64,000 nt of DNA from G963676095 sp963676095. GTDB taxonomy: Bacteria; Bacteroidota; Bacteroidia; Bacteroidales; Prolixibacteraceae. Made by a program: the position numbers and the translations under genes. How positions within the stretch are numbered: position 1 is the stretch's first letter; each line of letters starts with the position of its first letter. Of the stretch, positions 34,187 through 42,651 are shown piece after piece. Location: assembly GCA_963676095.1 (NCBI GenBank), contig OY781040.1:682001-746000 (forward strand), given 5' to 3'. The notes beneath the pieces were generated by a model, which worked only from the letters and a program-made list of their open reading frames with translations, did no database searches and had not been told where the DNA came from.

Positions 34187-35995
34187 TTACTTCTCCGAAT
34201 AAATAAAATTAAAACGTCCGCCCGGAGCAGTATCTCCATTCACATAAAAATCCATGATGTTACCAATCTCCTGCATATTGTCGTTCCATTTAAATTCGAT
34301 ATCAATTTCCTTATCTGCCAGCTCCAATACATTCCGTGCAATCTCAAACTCCAGTTTATTATCGCTGACGGCATATTTGGTTTCGGCAACTTTTTCCCAT
34401 TCCCACCGTCCGCCAACATTTTTCTCTACAATTACCCTTTTACCTTCCGGGCTTACCCTGTTCACAATAAAGTCATAACCATTCCAACCCGTCGATTTAT
34501 CCCGGTCGGTATCCAGAAAAAGCATCATCCAGTTCCGGTCTGTTGAAGAGCTCAATTTTTGGGCAGTTTCCACATAGAAATAAAGTTTTTCTGCATCACG
34601 GGCTACTTTTGCACCGGTAATATCGTTCCTCCCGGTTGTATTTTTATAGTAAGCACGATAACAGCCCTGGTGGTCTCGGTGAAAAGTATTCCCGGCGTAT
34701 GCTTTATAGTAAGGTTTTACAGCCCCCCACCCATCAAACTTCCCGATTTTTACAGTCGCCGGGGCAGAAGCCTTTTCAAGGGCAGGGGTTCCCTTAAACT
34801 GCCGGATGTAGTCGATCATCTGAAGATAATAAACGTCTCCTTTGTCGCCCCAGCCTTTGTTGGGTTCAATATCACGGCTGTGCTCCCAGTCAAACTGATC
34901 AACAAAGGAGAAAGGATCTCCATACCAACCATCGCGGGAGAGCCATTGCCCGGCCGTGAATTCGTTCCATCCCGTAATAAAAACGATCTCAGGATTCAGT
35001 TCCAGCGCACGGTCCCATTGTTCCTGGAAATTCCAACCGTAAAGATAACCATCAACCCTGGGATCAAAGCCGTTACGTTGGCTAAAACTCCGTCCGTGTG
35101 ACCCAGGACGGTTAAAAGCGCTGCAATGTCCTTTTGTTTCGGGGCATGCATTCTGGGCAATGCCAACAGGGACCTGTTCATATTGCCCATTGTCCATCCT
35201 TACATAGCCATGTTGAGGGTAATTTTCGAGCCAGCCCCATTGGTCGTTTCGCCACGGCCCGTTTACATAATCAGCCTGTCCGGGCCTGAATGTAAAAAAG
35301 TTCTTTATTTCCTGATCGGTTGCCGAATCGGTCAGGCTATCGGGGTAGGCCATAATACAAGGTTTCCCTTTCCATTTAAACCAAAGGTTTTCATATCTGC
35401 GGGGTTTATAAACATCACGGTAGAGTTGACGTATCGAAAGCAGGGAATAATGGATGGGGCCAAAAGGTAACATAAAGGCGACCTTCGGAACATTGACCCC
35501 GTCTTTTTGCGCCTCATCCCAGGTTTTCATTAAAGCCTCATATGAATCTTTCCAGGTCAGATCACCATTCGTACAATCGAAAAACACCACATCTACCCCG
35601 GCATCTGCCAGCATTTCGGCGTGTTTGCGCAATACCCAGGGATCTGTTGTTTTATAGTATCCCAACAAGGGTTGTTCCCAATAAAAACAGCCCGGTTTTT
35701 TTTGTCCCCAGGCCGGATGGTTATAATCTTTCATGGCCTCAGGGTATTCCCGTACTATCTCCGTAATATTTTTTACAGGATAGGTAACATCATTCTGTCC
35801 CTGATGCCAGGTCCAGTAAAACAAAGCGATATACTTATCTTTTTTAGGGGCGCCGGCCTGCTTATTCAGCGGGAGCTTCCTTCCCAAAGCGTCTGTTGCC
35901 GGCAATCCGTTTCCATAATTTATCTTTGACGATTGTGAGGATACCGTGTAACAACTTATTAATATAAAACACATTAAACAAACAATTTTTTCCAT
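34187..35995 (-). CDS. GH99/GH71-like TIM-barrel protein with a C-terminal CBM9-like domain (paralog 1)
   Basis: A 602-residue exported protein from ATG 35995 (MEKIVCLMCFILISCYTVSS); upstream ATG 36103 adds 36 residues overlapping the GDPD gene and was rejected. Residues about 35-390 look like a GH99/71-type TIM barrel: KYIALFYWTWHQG, HAEMLADAGVDVVFFDCTNG (putative barrel Asp) and FITGWNEF (candidate acid/base Glu). The last about 190 residues (AKVARDAEKLYFYVETAQKL, FLDTDRDKSTGWNGYDFIVN) form a CBM9/DOMON-like sugar-binding sandwich. The exact CAZy family is not certain. It is closely similar to 42652-44454 but has a signal-peptidase-I-type leader, whereas the paralog has a lipobox. Confidence 0.65.
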   Translation of the reverse strand: MEKIVCLMCFILISCYTVSSQSSKINYGNGLPATDALGRKLPLNKQAGAPKKDKYIALFYWTWHQGQNDVTYPVKNITEIVREYPEAMKDYNHPAWGQKKPGCFYWEQPLLGYYKTTDPWVLRKHAEMLADAGVDVVFFDCTNGDLTWKDSYEALMKTWDEAQKDGVNVPKVAFMLPFGPIHYSLLSIRQLYRDVYKPRRYENLWFKWKGKPCIMAYPDSLTDSATDQEIKNFFTFRPGQADYVNGPWRNDQWGWLENYPQHGYVRMDNGQYEQVPVGIAQNACPETKGHCSAFNRPGSHGRSFSQRNGFDPRVDGYLYGWNFQEQWDRALELNPEIVFITGWNEFTAGQWLSRDGWYGDPFSFVDQFDWEHSRDIEPNKGWGDKGDVYYLQMIDYIRQFKGTPALEKASAPATVKIGKFDGWGAVKPYYKAYAGNTFHRDHQGCYRAYYKNTTGRNDITGAKVARDAEKLYFYVETAQKLSSSTDRNWMMLFLDTDRDKSTGWNGYDFIVNRVSPEGKRVIVEKNVGGRWEWEKVAETKYAVSDNKLEFEIARNVLELADKEIDIEFKWNDNMQEIGNIMDFYVNGDTAPGGRFNFIYSEK

Positions 35996-36095
35996 TCCAT
36001 TCTCCTTTTTATTGATTCCTGTTCCATCATTATTCCTGCATGAAAAAAGAACGAGGGCCTCGCGGTGTGGCGGCAACACATAATGTCTCAAAATT

Positions 36096-37244
36096 TTATT
36101 CAATATGAGCTTTTACATATTCGGCATAATCTGTTTGAATAATATGAAACTGGAGTTCAATAATTTTGTCAAGCGCGGAATAATCGCTGTTTAAGATAGC
36201 TTCTCCCGGATCGTTAAGATAATTGGCAAAAGAAACCATACCCTTTGCTTTTGCCGCAGCAACAATATCCCCTGCGGTTAAATCAGTATAATCCAGTTGT
36301 ACCATTCGTATCCGGGGATTTTCAGCCCAGTAGTCTATTACAGATGTACTTTTAACATACGGAAAAACGATGCATTGCGAATTCACATCCGTAATTTCTT
36401 GGGCTTTGGATTTACTGCTGCCGCGATAAAATGCAACACGATCAAGCATATGTAGCGAATCGACGAGCCCGATTACCGGCGTTGGGTCTGTATCCTTTAA
36501 GTCCAGATCATAATAAATCTTTCCCCGGCCTGCCAGGAGCGCTTCTTCCAACGTAGGAACTTTATAGGAAGTAAGGTCCCCATCCTGATCCGTTAAATAA
36601 AAAGACCTTAACCTCTCAAGTGTCATTTCTGCGATGGCGCCTGTCCCGTTGGTCGTTTCATCGATATTGTCGTTGTGCATAACCACCAATGCTCCGTCTG
36701 ATGTAGTCTGGACATCGATCTCGATCATCTCGGCACCGGTTTTAATGGCCTGCTCAATGGCACCTACCGAATTTTCAGGGATGTTTCCCATCTTTTTTCC
36801 ATAATAGGTATTTGCCCGATGGGCGCAAATCCATTTTTTCGAAGGGTCATTGATCAAATCCTCAAGGGCATCGTTCAACCGTTTACCCATAACGGAAATG
36901 GTTGTATCCACACTCACTGTTCCCCCCTGTCCATCGGATAATTTAAGATTTACAGTGAATGTCCCTTCTTCGGAATAGCTATGTTCTGCCGTTTTCTCCG
37001 AAGAAGTGGTTTTATCCCCAAAATCCCAGACCGGTTCGACATTAAGATCTGATTTAAACGAAAATCCGACATCTTCATTTATACATGGAACAGGAGTCGA
37101 TATTACTAATTCAGGAGCGGGAAGTGTATATTCTTTTTCGTCTTCGTCGTCTATGATTTCATTATTATTACTATCATCATGACACGACTGGAATAAAATT
37201 CCAAATCCAAGCGCAAGAGATATAAAAAGCAATTTCTTTTTCAT
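36096..37244 (-). CDS. PKD-domain glycerophosphodiester phosphodiesterase lipoprotein (copy 1)
   Basis: A 382-residue lipoprotein: signal ending LFQSC (Cys21), acidic tether, PKD domain at about 45-118 (PVWDFGDKTTSSEKTAEHSY) and a GDPD TIM barrel at about 138-380. Catalytic landmarks are His142-Arg143 (AHRAN), Glu157 (IPENS), Glu175 and Asp177 (MIEIDV) and His190 (VMHND), with a DLDLK metal-region strand. The family hydrolyses glycerophosphodiesters to glycerol-3-phosphate plus alcohol using a divalent metal. Being secreted and surface-type, it may remove glycerophosphate or another phosphodiester from a glycan. It shares a nearly identical 322-bp segment with copy 2 immediately upstream. Confidence 0.88.
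   Translation of the reverse strand: MKKKLLFISLALGFGILFQSCHDDSNNNEIIDDEDEKEYTLPAPELVISTPVPCINEDVGFSFKSDLNVEPVWDFGDKTTSSEKTAEHSYSEEGTFTVNLKLSDGQGGTVSVDTTISVMGKRLNDALEDLINDPSKKWICAHRANTYYGKKMGNIPENSVGAIEQAIKTGAEMIEIDVQTTSDGALVVMHNDNIDETTNGTGAIAEMTLERLRSFYLTDQDGDLTSYKVPTLEEALLAGRGKIYYDLDLKDTDPTPVIGLVDSLHMLDRVAFYRGSSKSKAQEITDVNSQCIVFPYVKSTSVIDYWAENPRIRMVQLDYTDLTAGDIVAAAKAKGMVSFANYLNDPGEAILNSDYSALDKIIELQFHIIQTDYAEYVKAHIE
36847..37168. repeat. 322-bp duplicated segment, copy A
   Basis: Aligned by eye to 38118-38439 (offset 1271), only two adjacent mismatches are seen (36896-36897). It covers the end of the tether, the PKD domain and the linker to the GDPD barrel. Confidence 0.9.
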
Positions 37245-37363
37245 AATTTATTCTATTTAATAGGTTATCTGTTTTCCTTAAAATTTACGGACTCTTAATC
37301 CATTACTTTTTATTGCTGAAAAATGAATAAAAACAGAGGGGGTATCTATCGTCTGATTCCGGG

Positions 37364-38509
37364 TCAATCTCCTGATTCAAGATAGGGTTTCATATATTCA
37401 ACATAATTTGTTAAAATAATTTGGATCTGAAGCCCTCTTATTTTGTCAACTACGGTAAAATCGTTATTTAATATTGCATCGCTGATATAACTTGTAAAGG
37501 AGACCATCCCCTTTGATCTGGCTGCAGAAACAACCTCGTCTGTCAATAAATCGTCATACCCCACCTGAATAAGTTTTATCCGGGGGTCAGTCGCCCAGTA
37601 TTCGATTAGCGATATATCCTGAACATAAGGAAAAATGATGCACTGCGAATTTATAGCTGTGACTTCTATGGCTTTATCTTTATCCTTACCACGATAAAAC
37701 ACAACACGATCAAGCATGTGCAAAGAATCGACAAGGTGAACGACTGCCGGGATATCAACGCCACTCTTTATATCCAATTCATAAAAAATCTTTCCCCTTC
37801 CCGCTAAAAGGGCTTCTTCCAGGGTTGGTATAACACTTGTTGTAACAACACAGTCTTCTGCCTTTAACCTCAGACGTTTTAGTACGGCAAGAGTCATTTC
37901 AGAAACAGTTCCGGCACCATTTGTCGTCCGGTCAACTGTTGCATCATGCATAATTACCAGGGCATTGTCTGAAGAAGTCCGAACATCGATCTCGATCATT
38001 TCGGCACCTGCTTTTGCAGCCCGCTGTATTGCTTCTATTGAATTTTCCGGAATATCTCCGATCTTTTGCCCGTAATAGGTATTCCCCCGGTGAGAGCAAA
38101 CCCATATTTTTGACGGATCATTGATCAAATCCTCAAGGGCATCGTTCAACCGTTTACCCATAACGGTGATGGTTGTATCCACACTCACTGTTCCCCCCTG
38201 TCCATCGGATAATTTAAGATTTACAGTGAATGTCCCTTCTTCGGAATAGCTATGTTCTGCCGTTTTCTCCGAAGAAGTGGTTTTATCCCCAAAATCCCAG
38301 ACCGGTTCGACATTAAGATCTGATTTAAACGAAAATCCGACATCTTCATTTATACATGGAACAGGAGTCGATATTACTAATTCAGGAGCGGGAAGTGTAT
38401 ATTCTTTTTCGTCTTCGTCGTCTATGATTTCATTATTATCATTTTTGCATGACAGTAATGAAATTTCCAATCCAAGCGCAAGGAATATAAAAAACAATTT
38501 CTTTTTCAT
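37364..38509 (-). CDS. PKD-domain glycerophosphodiester phosphodiesterase lipoprotein (copy 2)
   Basis: A 381-residue lipoprotein from ATG 38509 (MKKKLFFIFLALGLEISLLS, then Cys); upstream ATG 38554 adds 15 residues before the signal and was rejected. The domain order is the same as in copy 1: tether, PKD, GDPD barrel. It has the SHRGN histidine-arginine pair, IPENS, MIEIDV and VIMHDATVD. The barrel differs from copy 1 at many positions while the PKD segment is almost identical in DNA. This suggests different substrate preferences on a shared surface module. The two genes are separated by 119 bases and lie on the same strand; both belong to the utilization locus. Confidence 0.88.
   Translation of the reverse strand: MKKKLFFIFLALGLEISLLSCKNDNNEIIDDEDEKEYTLPAPELVISTPVPCINEDVGFSFKSDLNVEPVWDFGDKTTSSEKTAEHSYSEEGTFTVNLKLSDGQGGTVSVDTTITVMGKRLNDALEDLINDPSKIWVCSHRGNTYYGQKIGDIPENSIEAIQRAAKAGAEMIEIDVRTSSDNALVIMHDATVDRTTNGAGTVSEMTLAVLKRLRLKAEDCVVTTSVIPTLEEALLAGRGKIFYELDIKSGVDIPAVVHLVDSLHMLDRVVFYRGKDKDKAIEVTAINSQCIIFPYVQDISLIEYWATDPRIKLIQVGYDDLLTDEVVSAARSKGMVSFTSYISDAILNNDFTVVDKIRGLQIQIILTNYVEYMKPYLESGD
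38118..38439. repeat. 322-bp duplicated segment, copy B
   Basis: The partner of 36847-37168. The flanks are clearly diverged, so the identity is local to this segment. Confidence 0.9.
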
Positions 38510-38632
38510 AATCAGTTCTGTTTTAATCATATTTTCGTAGTTAGTCAGGTGCATCCAGTTGCTTTATTTTTCATTTGGCTCAGCAATATTTTTGAGGGAG
38601 CGATATTCATTTATACGATCTGCATTTTGTCT

Positions 38633-39526
38633 CTATTCAATTCGTACCAGTCCCTTACAACTCACATAATTCCGTTTAATTCCAAGCGAATCGATCAGGT
38701 TTCTTATTTCCACTGTTTTATATGTATGGGTATTAAATCCTTTCCCTGCATCATTATTGTACAACCATAGGGGGGTTGGCCATAAACAGGCACTAAACTT
38801 TATTTTCCGGTAAAAATCTTTACTGACCCCTCTTTGACCATGATGGGCCATTTGCAGATAATCACAGTCCAGCTCTTCCCGGTACTGACTATCCATCAAT
38901 AAACAACCTTCTTCAACACCCGCATCGGCCAGGAAAACAAACGATTTTTTATTATCCCAAACCCGGATTACCATACTTGAGTTATTATATGGATTGGCGG
39001 TAATGGATTCGTTCTTGACTGCAAGTATTTTGAATTTTGTCTGGCCTATTTGAAAAACCTTCCCGGGTGTTGTCATATTCCCGACCGGTATTCCTGATTT
39101 TTTAAGACTTGCATAAAAATCCAGGGCTACATTTTTATATTCAGGTTCCAACTCACAAAAATCAGGAGATAGTTCCGAGTGACAGATCTTATCAATTATT
39201 ATATCCCCGGGCTTTTCCAAAATCCGGGTCAATGCCCCTACATGGTCGGGATGAGGATGGCTGACAAACCATAAACCGACGTGATTTCCCAAGGCAGCAA
39301 GGAAACCGCGCAGGTAACCCTCCTCCCCTTCCATCCCGCCGTCCATCACAACAAGCTTTCCGTTGTTCATTTTAAAGACGTACGAATTACCAACGGCGTC
39401 CACTTGTGAAGGTAATTGCCACACAACAAAGCCGGAACTTTTCACTTCCCCAATAGAACCCAGGGGAATCATCATTCCGGAAATACCTGCAATTGACGCA
39501 TTCTTTACAAAAATCCTACGCTCCAT
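38633..39526 (-). CDS. Metallo-beta-lactamase-fold hydrolase with Tat-like signal
   Basis: A 297-residue protein. The N-terminus MERRIFVKNASIAGISGMMI fits a twin-arginine leader (RRxFxK followed by a hydrophobic stretch), so it may be exported folded with metals in place. The MBL motif HPHPDH is at 90-95 (His90, His92, Asp94, His95). A later FLADAGVE and a LQMAHHG-type segment give the other metal ligands. The closest general resemblance is to the ComEC/Rec2-like branch of MBL proteins. The substrate is unknown; a phosphodiester or ester of a modified glycan would fit the two GDPD genes just downstream. The position inside a PUL is unusual for this family. Confidence 0.75.
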   Translation of the reverse strand: MERRIFVKNASIAGISGMMIPLGSIGEVKSSGFVVWQLPSQVDAVGNSYVFKMNNGKLVVMDGGMEGEEGYLRGFLAALGNHVGLWFVSHPHPDHVGALTRILEKPGDIIIDKICHSELSPDFCELEPEYKNVALDFYASLKKSGIPVGNMTTPGKVFQIGQTKFKILAVKNESITANPYNNSSMVIRVWDNKKSFVFLADAGVEEGCLLMDSQYREELDCDYLQMAHHGQRGVSKDFYRKIKFSACLWPTPLWLYNNDAGKGFNTHTYKTVEIRNLIDSLGIKRNYVSCKGLVRIE

Positions 39527-39592
39527 TTACAATCTTGATTTATCCTGTTAAAAAAAGTGCCGGTGATAAAATCCGCTCATCCCGGAGACCCG

Positions 39593-41017
39593 CTATCTTT
39601 TTGTATATGCCTGTAATATGAAATCGACAATAGGCTGGGGATTTTGGAGGCTATGCGGATGGTGCCCTACGCCAGCCTTATCAATTATGGTTATTTCGCC
39701 TCCTGAATCCTTTATTTTTCTTTCGAACAATGCCGTATTCTCATCCACTGGTACAACCTCATCTGCATCGCCGACAACGTGCAGAAGCGGGAATCCCCCC
39801 TTAGCAATACGCTTTGTCAGATCCAGGGGATTTCCGTTAAATGATAAAGCGGCATTTTCGTCATTCAGCTGGAAATCATTCATGAATAGCTGCCACTCTT
39901 CGGGGCTTCCTGAACTTTTCCCTTTTCCCCCGGGCCAGCTTTTTATATCCAGTACCGGGGCATCGGCATAAACGGCTTTAACCCGCTTCGGATATTTTGC
40001 AGCCCAGCGATAAATGTAAAATCCGCCCCTGCTCATTCCTTCCATGACCGACTTTTTAGCCAGCCCTGCCTTTGTCAAAAATTTATAAAAGTTATTCCAT
40101 GCCGACAATGACTCTTCATTTCCGTACAATTCTGCCACATTGCAAAAAACAAGGTGAAATCCCCGTTCGAGCAAAGCAATATCCAGCTGGGGCTCATGTC
40201 CCCAGAACCTGGCCCGCCAAACCCAAGGTTTTCCTTTGGCTACATTTTTGGGAACGACAATTTTTGCCTCTCTCCCGTTAAAATCAAACTCATATCCCTG
40301 GAAGCCATAGAAATTAAACGTATTTGTATCTTTGGGAAGTTTGGATGTCAGTTCAAAATGAACCCTGTTGTTAGAAAGAATGTAATCGGAAATACGTTTT
40401 GCAATTACTGATGCTCCAGAAGCCGAAGGATGGACCCCGTCTGTAAACAAAGTTGGAGAATCAATTAACAGGTTATATAAATTAATAAGTTCGCACCCTG
40501 TTTCAAAGGCTACCTGCATGACTTTCGGAACGATATCATCATGAATAACATCGGCTGTAATGCCTCTGCCACCTATACAAAATGCAGGGACAGGTACTAA
40601 CAAAACAACTTTAGGATGACTGGGCAATTGCTGAAATGAAACAATTAAACGCTTGTAATCGTCGACGAATTCATCCAAAAAAACACGATTTGCCGGTTTG
40701 GTATCGTTGGTACCCAATTTAATGAATACCCAATCAGGTTGATATTGCAGGGACTGCTGGTATTCTTCATAGGCGATATATGGATAATCTCCCTTTGATA
40801 ATAATGTTGTTCCGCTTCTCCCAAAATTCCGTACCTCGTAATTTTTGCCTAATATAGCAGCCAGCTGGGCAGGGTAACAGTTCTTTTCTCTGTTTTCAAT
40901 GGTTGCCCCATAGGTAATACTATTGCCCACACAGGCAATTTTTATCCTTTTTTGTGCACTTCCGGTTAAGCAACTCAGGCACAACAAAAAAAATAAAATG
41001 AATCGAAGAAAACTCAT
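39593..41017 (-). CDS. Two-domain esterase: SGNH hydrolase fused to alpha/beta-hydrolase
   Basis: A 474-residue exported protein with signal MSFLRFILFFLLCLSCLTGS. Domain 1 (about 25-215) is an SGNH/GDSL hydrolase: CVGNSITYG with Ser33, RSGTT, LGTNDTKP, and the Asp193/His196 pair in FTDGVHPS. Domain 2 (about 235-474) is an alpha/beta-hydrolase: nucleophile Ser329 in GMSRGG, acid in VVGDADEVVP, and His in VGHHPHS. Both triads look intact, so it can probably remove two kinds of ester groups (for example acetyl and another acyl) from a glycan. It lies in the middle of the leftward locus, 67 bases from the MBL gene. Confidence 0.85.
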   Translation of the reverse strand: MSFLRFILFFLLCLSCLTGSAQKRIKIACVGNSITYGATIENREKNCYPAQLAAILGKNYEVRNFGRSGTTLLSKGDYPYIAYEEYQQSLQYQPDWVFIKLGTNDTKPANRVFLDEFVDDYKRLIVSFQQLPSHPKVVLLVPVPAFCIGGRGITADVIHDDIVPKVMQVAFETGCELINLYNLLIDSPTLFTDGVHPSASGASVIAKRISDYILSNNRVHFELTSKLPKDTNTFNFYGFQGYEFDFNGREAKIVVPKNVAKGKPWVWRARFWGHEPQLDIALLERGFHLVFCNVAELYGNEESLSAWNNFYKFLTKAGLAKKSVMEGMSRGGFYIYRWAAKYPKRVKAVYADAPVLDIKSWPGGKGKSSGSPEEWQLFMNDFQLNDENAALSFNGNPLDLTKRIAKGGFPLLHVVGDADEVVPVDENTALFERKIKDSGGEITIIDKAGVGHHPHSLQNPQPIVDFILQAYTKR

Positions 41018-41161
41018 ATAAAATCTAATCAGTATCAGTTATCAAAATTTATTATTCAATATCAAACAGGTATGGCCACACAGATATTAAATCATTGCAC
41101 TTACTAATTGAATTTTCGCAACAATCAGTTCTTCATGGTTCTTACATATAGAACAGCTATA

Positions 41162-42529
41162 TTAGAATTCCGCAATAACCAATACCGGATCGTGATCTGA
41201 CGGGTACTGGCCATCCGGTCTGTCATTCAATACTCCATATTCTTTTATTTTTATATGGCTTGTTACAAAAACATAATCGATCCTTTTTGTCGATACATTT
41301 TCACTCTGACTATTAAATGTTCCAAAAGAGCCAGAGGGTGCCATTTCCGACAAATCGTATGAGTCATTCAGCAGACCATCATTTAAAATAGTTTGTATCG
41401 TTGTGGTATTTGGTTTTGAGTTAAAATCTCCAGTTGAAAAAGCCGGGGAATCACCAGCGATTAATTTCATTTTTGATAATAGTAATTTAGCTGATTCTAA
41501 TCTGGCCGTTGACCCGTCATTATCAAAATGGGAATTAAAAAAATAGAATTCACGCCCCGTTTCAAGGTCCCTGAACTTACCCCATGAACAGATACGATTA
41601 TAAACAGCATCCCATCCCAGGCTTGGGATATCAGGGGTTTCTGAAAACCAAAAGTTTCCTGTTTGTAATGGTTCAAAACGGTCAATTTTATAAAAGATAG
41701 CCGAATATTCGCCGTCTTGTCCTCCATCGCGACCTTCTCCTATATATGCATAATCCCCGTATCCACTCTCGGTAATATCAGTCAGATGATTCTTTAATGT
41801 ACCTTCCTGTGTGCCAAAAATATCAAAATCATAGTCATTGATTAAGGATTTAACCAAGTCTCTCCTTGTTAGTCGCCAGGATGATTCATTAACCCACAGA
41901 TTGTAAGACGCAACACGTAAAATGCAATTCTTATTAGTTTGACGAACAGGCACAACAACCTGTTTATTAATATTCTGATTAGTAGATTTTATAATAATAC
42001 TACCCGACCTCGACGTCCCGGCTTCAGATAGGGCTTCAGCTTTAAAAGAATAAGTTTTTTGCCCGTCATCTCCTTGTTGATTTATCCATTCAGGCAATTC
42101 AAACTCGATTGACACATTAGTTGTTACTTCTAACGCAAATTCGAGACTTTCCTTTTCATTGAAAAAAACCTCGTCGTTATTTACCTCAAGTATAGGCTCT
42201 ACCGCCAACTGATTAATTATAATCTTATTAGAAACATCATCGCTTATTATTGTAATTTCAGCCGTACGGCTTTCCCCAACAGTTTCATTTGCTGTTACCA
42301 ATATTTTAAGATTATCTTCTGAAGAAGAATTTATTTCTGTCGTACACCACGATGTTGAGGATTCTACAGAAAAATTCCGGTTGGACTTAACTGTAATATA
42401 TTCTTGTCCTCCTTCCGGCGAAAATATCAATACGTTCGATGATATGTCCTGATAAGCCGGTTCTTCTTTTTCTGTACAGGAAAAAGCAATTATAAGCAGG
42501 TTAATAATCAGTATCCACTTTAATTTCAT
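41162..42529 (-). CDS. Secreted endonuclease/exonuclease/phosphatase-fold lipoprotein with BACON domains
   Basis: A 455-residue lipoprotein: signal ending IIAFSC (Cys18), then two BACON-like beta-domains (about 35-108 and 113-196; the first has STSWCTTEINSSSED). A C-terminal EEP domain (about 203-455) follows. EEP landmarks are VASYNLWVNESS, the metal-binding Glu in FGTQEG, FFNSHFDNDG, FSTGDFNSKPNT and the final SDHDPV. The fold cleaves phosphoester bonds in nucleic acids, phosphoinositides, sphingomyelin or sugar phosphates. A surface-tethered form inside a glycan locus points to a phosphorylated substrate (inference). Confidence 0.85.
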   Translation of the reverse strand: MKLKWILIINLLIIAFSCTEKEEPAYQDISSNVLIFSPEGGQEYITVKSNRNFSVESSTSWCTTEINSSSEDNLKILVTANETVGESRTAEITIISDDVSNKIIINQLAVEPILEVNNDEVFFNEKESLEFALEVTTNVSIEFELPEWINQQGDDGQKTYSFKAEALSEAGTSRSGSIIIKSTNQNINKQVVVPVRQTNKNCILRVASYNLWVNESSWRLTRRDLVKSLINDYDFDIFGTQEGTLKNHLTDITESGYGDYAYIGEGRDGGQDGEYSAIFYKIDRFEPLQTGNFWFSETPDIPSLGWDAVYNRICSWGKFRDLETGREFYFFNSHFDNDGSTARLESAKLLLSKMKLIAGDSPAFSTGDFNSKPNTTTIQTILNDGLLNDSYDLSEMAPSGSFGTFNSQSENVSTKRIDYVFVTSHIKIKEYGVLNDRPDGQYPSDHDPVLVIAEF

Positions 42530-42651
42530 ATTATATTCAATTTAATTGATCATCTCCCGTTTTTAAAGATCATAATTCAGAACAAGTCTTGACTGTCCTT
42601 CATCCTGGGAGATTTTAGGATATGGGAACATTTATTTCATAATCAATTACG

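Noticed and set aside
34559..35101. Antisense frame of 180 codons inside the GH99/71-like gene
   Set aside because: It mirrors the real gene in another frame, has no start context and no recognizable domain.
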